DNA from: Myxococcus hansupus
GTDB taxonomy: Bacteria > Myxococcota > Myxococcia > Myxococcales > Myxococcaceae
DNA: 64,000 nucleotides
Assembly (NCBI RefSeq): GCF_000280925.3
Contig: NZ_CP012109.1
Location: 5,290,501 to 5,354,500 of the forward strand
Direction: 5' to 3'
Numbering within the stretch: the stretch's first letter is position 1; every line of letters starts with the position of its first letter. The position numbers and the translations under genes are program-made. Below the pieces are notes generated by a model, which worked only from the letters and a program-made list of their open reading frames with translations, made no database searches and had not been told where the DNA came from. Positions 24,001 to 30,922 of the stretch are shown here, piece by piece.

Positions 24001-25821
24001 GTGGCGCTCCAGGCAGGCGGAGACCGCAAGCTCGCCGCGTATGTCGTCGCGCGTGATGAGCCGCCCGCTCAGGCCTCGCTGCGCACCTGGCTGCGGGACC
24101 GGCTGCCAGAGCACATGGTGCCCGCGTCATTCACCCTGCTGCCCACGCTGCCGCTGACTCACAACGGCAAGGTGGACCGCCGCGCCCTGCCCTCGCCCGA
24201 GCCCGCGCAGGGAGATGCCTCCAGCTATCAGGCGCCTCGCAACTTCACGGAGGAGGTGCTTTGCCGGCTGTGGGCCTCGCTCCTGGAGATGGAGCGCGTG
24301 GGCATCCACGACAACTTCTTCCACCTCGGCGGCCATTCGCTCCTCGCCACGCAAGTCGTGTCGCGGGTCCGCGCCGAGCTTGGCGTCGAGCTGTCACTGC
24401 GCACGCTGTTCGCGGGCCCCACGGTGGCCCAGTTGGCGCAACAGCTCTCCAGTCCAGAGACCTCGGTCGCGCTCGCGCGTCCCGTGCCGCCCCTGCGCCG
24501 GGTGCCTCGCGAGGGCGCGCTGCCCGTGTCCTTCGCCCAGGAGCGGCTCTGGCGATTCTTCCAGCGGGCCCCCGAGTCCAGCGCCTACAACATCCCCCGC
24601 GCGTTCCGGCTGACGGGCCCGCTGGAGCCTCGCCACCTCGAAGCCGCGTTCCAAGGGCTCATCGCCCGGCACGAAGCGCTGCGCCTCACCTATGCCGAAG
24701 AGGCGGGCGTGCCCGTGCAACGGATTCAGCCACCGCCCTCCTTCCAGCTTCGGCAGGTGGACCTCCGAGGCAGGGAGGACCGGGAAGAGGAGGCCCTGCG
24801 CGACATGCTGTCGTCCGCGCTGCGCCCGTTCGACCTGACGCGAGGCCCCCTCATGCACGCGTCGCTGCTGCGCCTGGGGGACGAGGAACACATCGTCTTC
24901 TTCTGCATGCACCACATCGCATCGGATGGCTGGTCCCTGGGCATCCTCGCGCGCGAGCTGGGCCGGCTCTACACGGCCAGCGTCACGGGTGAAGACGCGG
25001 GGCTGCCGCCGCTGACCATTCAGTACCCGGACTATGGGACGTGGCAGCGCGACTGGCTGTCGGGTGACGAGCTGAAGGAACGGATTGGCTTCTGGCAGAA
25101 GGCGCTCGAGGGGGCGCCGACGCTGTTGAACCTGCCCACGGACCGGCCTCGACCGCCGACGCGGACGTTCACCGGGCTTCGACTGCCCGTGGACTTCGGC
25201 GCCGAGCGCAGCCGGGCATTGCACGGCCTCTGTCGCCGCGAACAGGTGACGCCCTTCATGGCGCTACTGGCGGCCTTTGGCGCCGTGCTGGCCCGATACG
25301 CGGGACAGGAGGAGGTCATCATCGGCTCGCCCATCGCCAACCGGCTCCAGCCGGAGCTGGAGCCGCTCATCGGGATGTTCGTCAACGGGCTGTGCCTGCG
25401 CGTCAACCTGCGTGGACGGCCACCCTTCCGCGAGCTGCTCCAGCGGGTGCGCGAGGAAACCCTGGCGGGTTATGCCCACCAGGAGGTGCCCATCGACCAG
25501 GTCATCGCGTCGCTCGGAGTGGAGCTGCCAGCCAACCGGCCACCCGTATTCCAGACGATGTTCGTCCTGCAGAACACGCCCACCGCGCCGCTGGAGTTCC
25601 CAGGCCTCACCGTGACGCCCGTCCCCGTCAACCGCGGCTCCGTGACCTACGAGCTCACCCTGGCGCTCTCGGAGACCTCCGAGGGATTCACCGGCACGCT
25701 GGAGTTCAACACCGATTTGTTTGAAACCCACACCGCTGAACGGCTGCACGCGAACCTTGTAAAACTATTGGACGACGTGTTGATAAATCCACACATGCCA
25801 ATGACAGTCACCCCTGAATGA
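21004..25821 (+). CDS. Non-ribosomal peptide synthetase, domain order T-C-A-T-C
   Basis: A 1605-residue synthetase. It starts with a carrier domain (FFELGGHSLIATQ, Ser near 47). Condensation domain 1 spans about 100-530 (HHIVSDG near 240). Adenylation spans 560-1050 (YVIYTSGSTGRPKG near 719, YGPTECTVF). A second carrier follows (FFHLGGHSLLATQ, Ser near 1110), then condensation domain 2 (1145-1600, HHIASDG near 1303). There is no thioesterase or reductase. A by-eye specificity reading gives about D-P-F-F-V-G-G-V-F, which I do not assign. The first carrier is probably loaded by the AMP-ligase or the type II enzymes. The last condensation domain would join the chain to a free amine or alcohol, or to a carrier on another protein. 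Confidence 0.95.
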   Translation: MTLAIPNASYQPPRNPTEEVLCELWSALLEVDRVGIHDDFFELGGHSLIATQLVSRLNELFHLRFPLPSIFDAPTIAELSKAIESARGASAPEQDVALRPGTSGDALPLSFAQERLWFMEQLHPGTATYNIPVFYRITSPLDVGVLQRALDELLRRHESLRATFAASGATPVSRITPPRAFPLPVINLSHLSEDARVVELSRITEAQAQAPINIHTGPLLRGTLLRLQERDHRLLLTVHHIVSDGWTVGVLMRELRTLYSDFTAGRPSSLPSLDLRYADFADWQRKWMPGQTQERLLPYWRKRLAGAPTLLALPTDRPRPAVQRFKGTRRTFHLHEESARAIDALCRKERTTLFMTLLAGFSVLLQRYSGQEDLVLGSPISGRIRPEVEGLVGFFVNTLVLRNDLSGNPRFVDLLARVREVTLGAFAHQELPFEKLVEALQPERTLRHAQLFQVMFVLQNAPTLAADPSAALQLSATAESWEVNTGTAKCDLILYMARTAEGLRATFEYDTDLFDDARIERMAEHLQVLLEAAANDPHQRISELPLLMPAERHRVLSEWNAASADFPRDRCIPALFSEQAARTPDATAVSYGAQRLTYRELDARSNQLARHLRSLGVGPEVLVGLCVERSVDLVVSMLGILKAGGAYLPLEASYPAERLAFMLEDSRVGLLLVHEARLRHLPPFQGPIVRIDEAGDAVSRQSDLPLPLTSGPDHVAYVIYTSGSTGRPKGSAILHRGVAALLLNSDFVGFAPEDRVAQASNASFDPSTFEIWGALLHGAHLVGITADPAREPYELAAQVQAEAITIMFVTTAVLHLMARQVPDAFRDVHTLVFGGEAADPLALREVLRHGPPRRLLNGYGPTECTVFSTFDPIDSPPPLGRPVPIGRAITNGPVYLLDAHLRPVPIGVPGELYVAGERLGRGYFNRPELTARTFVPDPFSTRPGARLYKTGDLGRHLPDGRIEYLGRVDLQVKIRGFRVELGEIEEQLRQHPAVKDCTVVALQAGGDRKLAAYVVARDEPPAQASLRTWLRDRLPEHMVPASFTLLPTLPLTHNGKVDRRALPSPEPAQGDASSYQAPRNFTEEVLCRLWASLLEMERVGIHDNFFHLGGHSLLATQVVSRVRAELGVELSLRTLFAGPTVAQLAQQLSSPETSVALARPVPPLRRVPREGALPVSFAQERLWRFFQRAPESSAYNIPRAFRLTGPLEPRHLEAAFQGLIARHEALRLTYAEEAGVPVQRIQPPPSFQLRQVDLRGREDREEEALRDMLSSALRPFDLTRGPLMHASLLRLGDEEHIVFFCMHHIASDGWSLGILARELGRLYTASVTGEDAGLPPLTIQYPDYGTWQRDWLSGDELKERIGFWQKALEGAPTLLNLPTDRPRPPTRTFTGLRLPVDFGAERSRALHGLCRREQVTPFMALLAAFGAVLARYAGQEEVIIGSPIANRLQPELEPLIGMFVNGLCLRVNLRGRPPFRELLQRVREETLAGYAHQEVPIDQVIASLGVELPANRPPVFQTMFVLQNTPTAPLEFPGLTVTPVPVNRGSVTYELTLALSETSEGFTGTLEFNTDLFETHTAERLHANLVKLLDDVLINPHMPMTVTPE

Positions 25822-25874
25822 TAGCGTCTCCTCCCAGAAGTACATCCACTCAACGTCCACCCCAGGAGATGGCG

Positions 25875-26135
25875 ATGCACAAGCACGTGAAGACCCTGTC
25901 GTTGGCCCTTGTCACGATGGTTCTGGGAGCAACGCCGGTCGTCGCTCAGACAAGCAGCGAGCCCATGTATTGGACGACCCTGTACAGCGATGCCACGTAT
26001 TCGACGGAGGTCGGATACATCTATCCCAGTTGCACCGGGCGTGGCGTGCAGTACACCCTGGTCGGCACCTATACCTATTTCCAGGTCGATAACTTCGTCG
26101 GCACTTGCGGCCCGGGCGGAGTGGAGCCGCTGTAA
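25875..26135 (+). CDS. Small secreted protein, DUF6289-like
   Basis: An 86-residue protein. I prefer the ATG at 25875, 6 nt after AGGAG; an ATG at 25869 is too close to that site. Residues 1-24 form a signal peptide ending VVAQ. The mature 60 residues are rich in Tyr and Thr (TTLYSDATYSTEVGYIYP) and contain two Cys that may form a disulfide. It resembles small exported proteins with a YSDA...VG motif (DUF6289) common in actinobacteria and myxobacteria. It lies just after the NRPS, but a signal peptide and a separate ribosome site argue against it being part of the pathway. A strong hairpin follows. Confidence 0.75.
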   Translation: MHKHVKTLSLALVTMVLGATPVVAQTSSEPMYWTTLYSDATYSTEVGYIYPSCTGRGVQYTLVGTYTYFQVDNFVGTCGPGGVEPL

Positions 26136-26159
26136 GCCACGACGGAGCACCGCGGTGCG

Positions 26160-26190
26160 TCCGCCGGCCTGTGCGCATCAGGCCGGCGGA
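26160..26190. terminator. Strong hairpin between convergent genes
   Basis: A perfect 12-bp stem TCCGCCGGCCTG / CAGGCCGGCGGA with a 7-nt loop lies 24 nt after the small-protein stop and just before the stop of the reverse-strand beta-helix gene. It can act in both directions and marks the end of the NRPS-side transcription unit. Confidence 0.75.
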
Positions 26191-26197
26191 GCGGCGT

Positions 26198-27319
26198 TCA
26201 CTCCATCGTGGAGTTCGTCACGGTGATGGGCGTGTCATCGTGGTTCGAAATCTGCGGGTGCGTCGGGTACCACGAGCCGCCCGTGTTGTTGCGAATCACG
26301 GACCGGTCGATGCGGATGTTCCCCGAGTGGTCATTGCTCACGAAGAAGATGGCGCTGCCGTGCGCGTTGACCTCGTTGTGCTCGATGCGCGTGCCACACA
26401 GCGACAGCGTCATCGTGTTGCCATCGTTGTAGATGGCGCCGCCGCTCCCGCCCCCCGGGGTGCCCGGCCGCGCGGGGTTCGCGCCGTTGCCAATGGCCCG
26501 GTTGTGGGAGAACAAGCTGTTGAGCACGGTCCACGACACGCCGATGCTGCTGATGCCGCCGCCGTTGGAGCAGACACCGCCGTACCCGGGCTGGCCGCCG
26601 AAGGTCGTGTTCACCACGTAGACAGGCTGGTTCCGGTGCTGGCTGAACACGCGAAGGGCCCCGCCGCCCACGTCGGGTCCCGTGTCCGCGCAGACGTTGT
26701 TGAAGAACCGGGAGTTGATGACCTTCACGCGCCCGCCGCGCACCCAGACCGCGCCGCCGCCGTCGAACTCGGTCTCCGCCTTGGCGTTGGCGTCCACGAA
26801 GGTCAGGTTCTGAAGCGTCAGCCGCGGGTGGTCCTGGTCCTGGCAGTGCGAGGTCGTCCACACCTGGTTCCGGTCACAGGTGTTCATGTAGAGGATGCGG
26901 TGGCGCCCCGCCCCGCTGAGCGTCACCAGCCCCTTGCCGTCGATGACGATCTCCGGCCCCGTGTCGTTGAAGACCTTCGCGGTCCGCTCCAACGTGATGA
27001 CCACCGGCTCGGGCCCGCAGTCGAAGGTAATCACCCCGCCCTTCGCCACGGCCTGGATGAAGGCCTCGCTGGTGCAGCTCGCTGGACTCCCCGTGCCGAC
27101 GACGCTGGTGGGACGCGAGACGTCCGCGAGGCCCGCCTCGGCTGGAATGGCGCAGGTGGCCTCCGGATTCTGGTTCCCGGCGGGAGGCCCGTCCTTGGGG
27201 TTCGTCAGGGGATTCGGCGTGTCGACGCCAGCCCCGTCATCCGAGCACCCCAAGCCGCCGACGAAGGACAGGCCAAGAAGCGCGAGCGCGGGCAGCCGAC
27301 GAAATCTCTCGAGATGCAT
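26198..27319 (-). CDS. Right-handed parallel beta-helix lipoprotein
   Basis: A 373-residue exported protein. The ATG at 27319 follows CCGGAGG and gives a lipoprotein signal peptide (LPALALLGLSFVGGLGC). The rest has beta-helix character, with repeated short strands and Asn ladders such as LTLQNLTFVDANA, VKVINSRFFNN, VYVVNTTFGG, WTVLNSLFSHN and IRIDRSVIRNN. This fold is used by polysaccharide lyases, adhesins and surface carbohydrate-binding proteins. No catalytic residues typical of pectate lyase are evident, so surface attachment or carbohydrate binding is as likely as an enzyme. It is transcribed alone. Confidence 0.82.
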   Translation of the reverse strand: MHLERFRRLPALALLGLSFVGGLGCSDDGAGVDTPNPLTNPKDGPPAGNQNPEATCAIPAEAGLADVSRPTSVVGTGSPASCTSEAFIQAVAKGGVITFDCGPEPVVITLERTAKVFNDTGPEIVIDGKGLVTLSGAGRHRILYMNTCDRNQVWTTSHCQDQDHPRLTLQNLTFVDANAKAETEFDGGGAVWVRGGRVKVINSRFFNNVCADTGPDVGGGALRVFSQHRNQPVYVVNTTFGGQPGYGGVCSNGGGISSIGVSWTVLNSLFSHNRAIGNGANPARPGTPGGGSGGAIYNDGNTMTLSLCGTRIEHNEVNAHGSAIFFVSNDHSGNIRIDRSVIRNNTGGSWYPTHPQISNHDDTPITVTNSTME

Positions 27320-27448
27320 GAAGCCTCCGGTCCGGAGGCAGTGTAGCCCGCCGGGCCTGCGGAGGCCGCGCACCGCACGTCGAGCAGCGCCCCACCCGCC
27401 CCGAGGGATACCGGGTGAGGCGCATGCTTCAAGACGAACGGCCCCGCG

Positions 27449-28627
27449 CTACTGCACGCCGAGCCACGGCCCCCAGTTCACCATGCGCGTCTCGCCCACG
27501 GACTCGCGCTTGCCGCCCGCGCCCGTGCGCTCGGTGCCGCTGGCGAGCGGCTGGAAGCGAGCTTCATACGGCATGCCCGCGAGCTCCGACGCCCAGGGGT
27601 CCGCCGCGTAGGTCTCCGAGAAGACGTGCTGTGTGCCGTCGACGTCCTCGGGACGCTGCTCCGTGACCGCGGGCACGGAGCGACTTCCCGCGGTGAAGGT
27701 GACCCGCGCGCTGGAAGCACCCACGGGAGGCCAGTCCCCGGAGGACAGCACTTCCCAGGGCAGGCTCATCAGCAGGTCCTCCAGGGGCTCCGGCTCCGCC
27801 TGGGAGAAGTCGGAGCACGGGGCCCCGCCCGCGCCCACCGGCCCCTCCGTGCGCAGGACATAGCCGCGCTCGGCGGTGATACAGACACGCGCCACCTCAT
27901 GCGTGGGCGCGATGTCCACCTTCCTGTCGTAGTACGCGCCAGGCCCCAGCGGCCGCTCCAGCGCGGGGACGGGCGTGCGGGTGGCGGGCGAGCCCTCGTT
28001 CAGCTCCTGCAATGACAGTTGAATGCGGCCCGGCGTGCGGAACCCGGCCGTCTCGACCGTGGCCTCGAGCAGGCCCCGGGTGAGGTAGAGCGGCCCCGAG
28101 TCATTCGCATACACGCGCGAGCGCAGCGGCCCGTCCACGGGGCGCTGGTCACTGACATAACGGAGGGCCTCCCAGGTGCGCCCCGCGAGGGAGGGACTCT
28201 CCGCGCTGGCCGTGCCCGAGTGAGGAACGTCGAGCGGGCGCGTTTCGTCCGAGCGCACGGGCACCACCAGGTCCTTGGCCAGCCGCGTCGAGGGCAGCGC
28301 GCCTCCCGCGGCATCCGTGTACGCCACGCGGACCCAGACCCACGGCGCCTGGACGGACACCACATCCAGCGTCAAACGGCCCTCCACCGTCCTCGCGGTG
28401 TCACCACCTTCGGGTGATGGGCCCTGCGACGCGGAGAAGGCGTAGCTGACGCGGTCCCCCACGCGAGCGCGGCTCCAGGCTTCAGCCGCCTGGCGGGTCG
28501 AAAAGGACTGATCCTGGGCATCCATCGGCGAGGGGCTGTTTGACTTCGTGCCCCCACAGCCAGGGAGGACTGACAGAGCCGCGCCCAGCAGCGCGGCGGC
28601 AGAATAGGTGACGTGGCGCATTGGCAT
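27449..28627 (-). CDS. Lipoprotein of unknown function
   Basis: A 392-residue protein with a lipoprotein signal peptide (AAALLGAALSVLPGC). A start six bases downstream at 28621 is equally possible; neither has a clear ribosome site. The mature part is rich in beta-type sequence and has a VGDRVSYAFSAS segment seen in many myxobacterial lipoproteins, but I recognise no enzymatic domain. Two Cys occur at VCITAERG and PCSDFSQ. It is 129 nt upstream of the beta-helix gene on the same strand and could share a message with it. Confidence 0.75.
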   Translation of the reverse strand: MPMRHVTYSAAALLGAALSVLPGCGGTKSNSPSPMDAQDQSFSTRQAAEAWSRARVGDRVSYAFSASQGPSPEGGDTARTVEGRLTLDVVSVQAPWVWVRVAYTDAAGGALPSTRLAKDLVVPVRSDETRPLDVPHSGTASAESPSLAGRTWEALRYVSDQRPVDGPLRSRVYANDSGPLYLTRGLLEATVETAGFRTPGRIQLSLQELNEGSPATRTPVPALERPLGPGAYYDRKVDIAPTHEVARVCITAERGYVLRTEGPVGAGGAPCSDFSQAEPEPLEDLLMSLPWEVLSSGDWPPVGASSARVTFTAGSRSVPAVTEQRPEDVDGTQHVFSETYAADPWASELAGMPYEARFQPLASGTERTGAGGKRESVGETRMVNWGPWLGVQ

Positions 28628-29075
28628 GGGCGACTGGATACACCGAGCGCGTGGGCATCCACTCGACTTTCCCGAATAACGCGTTCAGCCGTGCGTCAGT
28701 GCACTTTTCACCGATTGCGTTATTTCAAAGGTGGAGTTTGTTTTCACCTATGGCATACACCGCCTGGGGTGTCTTTGCCCCACAGGGCAGGTGCCCGATA
28801 ACCAGACATCACTGTGTGGTTTCGCAACGCCCCCCGTTTCCAGCAAAATCCCTCGTACTATCGCGGACTTGGAGACTCGGGCGTCAACGCCATTTACGAG
28901 TCCGTCACTGAGCCTTGGTGCGCGGACACTCCAGACTAAGCAACACTTTCGGCTTTCTCAGTCTATACGATACGTTGGCCCCTCAATTGCTCAGAGGCTG
29001 GGACGCGTCTCACCGCGGCTGGTGGACACCAGGCGGACGACGCGTCCCCCCGTAGTCAACAATCCGGAGCCTTCG
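28628..29075. other. Intergenic region between divergent lipoprotein and metallopeptidase genes
   Basis: This 448-nt stretch has lower GC than its surroundings and no convincing gene. It contains a perfect inverted repeat AATAACGC (28675-28682) / GCGTTATT (28717-28724) separated by 34 nt. It presumably carries promoters for both flanking genes, but no clean -35/-10 pair is visible. Confidence 0.5.
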
Positions 29076-29870
29076 ATGCCCATGTTCCAGAAGATGTTCA
29101 AGGGAGCTGCAGTCCTCGTGGTGAGCGGTAGCGCGCTGCTGACCGGCTGCGGTGCCGACATGCAGGGCGGAGAGCTGGGCGAGCAGGAGGAGATCATCGC
29201 CAACGTCACCGAGGCCGGCTTCCCCGCGGACGACGTCATGGTCCACGAAGGCAAGGTCTATGTCGGCCGCGATGCGCACGTGACGCTCGAGGCGTCGCGC
29301 GAGATGGCCGAGCTGGCCAAGCAGGGCCCCGAGCACTATCGGACCACCAACCGCGTCACCGTCACCACCATCTGCGTCAACCCGACGTCCGCGTTCACGT
29401 CCTACAGCCGCCTGAACACGGGCCTCACGCAGGCCATCAACAACTACAACGCCCTGGGCCTCACCATCCGGCTGCAGCGCGGTGGCTCGGGCTGCCAGGC
29501 GAGCATCACCGCCCAGACGACGTCCGGCGCGGGTGGCTCGGCGGGCTTCCCCTCCGGTGGCCGTCCCTACGGCGTCATCAACATCGGCACGGGCCTGCAG
29601 AGCTACAACCAGGGCGTGAGCACGCACGTCATCGCGCACGAGATTGGCCACGCGCTCGGCCTGCGTCACACGGACTACTTCAACCGCAGCATCAGCTGCG
29701 GTGGCGCGGCCCAGAACGAGGGCACCGCGGGCGTGGGCGCCGTCCACATCCCGGGCACGCCGACGACCAACGTCACGTCGACCACGTCCATCATGAACTC
29801 CTGCTTCAGCGCCTCCTCGACGGGCGTCTTCACGTCGTCCGATCGCACGGCCCTCAACTGGCTGTTCTAA
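29076..29870 (+). CDS. HEIGH-type zinc metallopeptidase lipoprotein (M57-like)
   Basis: A 264-residue exported protease. I chose the ATG at 29076 because it follows CCGGAG and starts a lipoprotein signal (VLVVSGSALLTGC). The zinc site is the metzincin-like HEIGHALGLRHTDYF (HExxHxxGxxH). TIMNSCF-like residues follow (SIMNSCFSA), matching the Met-turn. Cys pairs in the mature part may form disulfides. It resembles the dual-action HEIGH metallopeptidase family, M57, described from Myxococcus. The next gene, a serine protease, starts 4 nt after the stop, so the two proteases are made together, probably for extracellular or surface proteolysis. Confidence 0.9.
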   Translation: MPMFQKMFKGAAVLVVSGSALLTGCGADMQGGELGEQEEIIANVTEAGFPADDVMVHEGKVYVGRDAHVTLEASREMAELAKQGPEHYRTTNRVTVTTICVNPTSAFTSYSRLNTGLTQAINNYNALGLTIRLQRGGSGCQASITAQTTSGAGGSAGFPSGGRPYGVINIGTGLQSYNQGVSTHVIAHEIGHALGLRHTDYFNRSISCGGAAQNEGTAGVGAVHIPGTPTTNVTSTTSIMNSCFSASSTGVFTSSDRTALNWLF

Positions 29871-29873
29871 GAC

Positions 29874-30647
29874 ATGGCGCATCCCCCTAGGGATTCCTTC
29901 CTGATGCAGTGGGGGATGCTCCTCGCTGGCACGGTCGCCGTGGGCCTCAGCGCCTGCGGTGGCCGTGCCGAGCGAACCGAGCCTTCGGTTTGTGAGACGC
30001 CTTCCAATCCGGAGGTTCGTGCTTTCACGCAGTGCGGTCCGACGCTCGACTTCACCCCCATCAACCGCTACGAGGGGGAGTTCTCGGACGTCATCCAGGA
30101 CCGTGAAGACGCCGTCGTCTTCATTGACGGGCGCTGCACCGGAACGTTGATTGAAGCCAGCGCGGGCCCCGTGGTGCTCACCGCGGGCCATTGTGTCCGG
30201 CTCGGCGACGTGTCGCTGTTGGTCTTCAACTTCGAGGACGACGCGGACGGTGACCCGCTGATCACGGAAGGCACCGTCATCGAGCAATCGCTGGCGCCCG
30301 ACTACGCGCTCATCCGGCTCGACGTCCTCCCCGACATCACCCCCACGCTGTTGTCGACGGTGCCGACCGAGCGGCTGGCCATCGTCCAACATCCCCGCGG
30401 CTACCCGAAGGCCATCGCCGAGGGCGACTACCTGGACGCGTGCAACGGGGTCATCTTCTACAAGGACCTGGACACCCTGGTCGCCAGCTCCGGCGCGGGC
30501 GTCCTCAACCGCCAGGGCCACCTGGTGGGCGTCCACACCGACGGCAACTGTGAAGTCAGTGGCCGGGGCTCCAACCGGGGCTGGACGGTGGAGGCCATTG
30601 TCGAGGCCTCCGAGTATCTGCAGGACAGCGACATCCTCGAGCGGTGA
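29874..30647 (+). CDS. Trypsin-like serine protease lipoprotein
   Basis: A 257-residue S1-type protease. The catalytic triad is visible: His in VVLTAGHCVRLG, Asp in PDYALIRLD, and Ser in LVASSGAGVLN. The Ser motif deviates from the usual GNSGGP. An N-terminal lipoprotein signal ends in GLSACGG. The ATG at 29874 is 4 nt after the metallopeptidase stop; a later ATG at 29904 is possible. It resembles V8/glutamyl-endopeptidase-like bacterial enzymes more than true trypsins. It probably acts outside the cell with its operon partner. Confidence 0.87.
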   Translation: MAHPPRDSFLMQWGMLLAGTVAVGLSACGGRAERTEPSVCETPSNPEVRAFTQCGPTLDFTPINRYEGEFSDVIQDREDAVVFIDGRCTGTLIEASAGPVVLTAGHCVRLGDVSLLVFNFEDDADGDPLITEGTVIEQSLAPDYALIRLDVLPDITPTLLSTVPTERLAIVQHPRGYPKAIAEGDYLDACNGVIFYKDLDTLVASSGAGVLNRQGHLVGVHTDGNCEVSGRGSNRGWTVEAIVEASEYLQDSDILER

Positions 30648-30660
30648 GCCCAGACAGACG

Positions 30661-30697
30661 CTGTGCCCCTTGGTCCTCCAACCAGGCGCGGGCACAG
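30661..30697 (+). terminator. Possible terminator hairpin after the protease pair
   Basis: CTGTGCCC (30661-30668) pairs with GGGCACAG (30690-30697) across a 21-nt loop that itself contains CTTGG/CCAACCAG complementarity. It is 14 nt after the serine-protease stop and has no T tract. Confidence 0.4.
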
Positions 30698-30922
30698 AGC
30701 TGTCACGCAGGCCCCGTTGACGCGAAAAGCCACGCCGATTATCCGCAGCGCTCACCGCGTGGAAGGCGGCGAGTGGCGGCGTGAGCACCTGGCGCGCGTT
30801 GTTTGACCCCCAATCAAGCAGCGGCGCTCGCACCTGACGTCACTCGACGTGCTTCTCGCGACATGCGAGACGCTGGCGCGAGCCGAGGCGTTGTCGCCCC
30901 GCCTCACGGAGTCGCCGCCCCC

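Noticed and set aside
1..25821. Treating the monooxygenase NRPS and the T-C-A-T-C NRPS as one assembly line
   Set aside because: About 7.5 kb of glycosidase, regulator, UvrA and degraded genes separates the first NRPS from the second operon, which has its own compact organisation. They may still cooperate, but the sequence does not show it.
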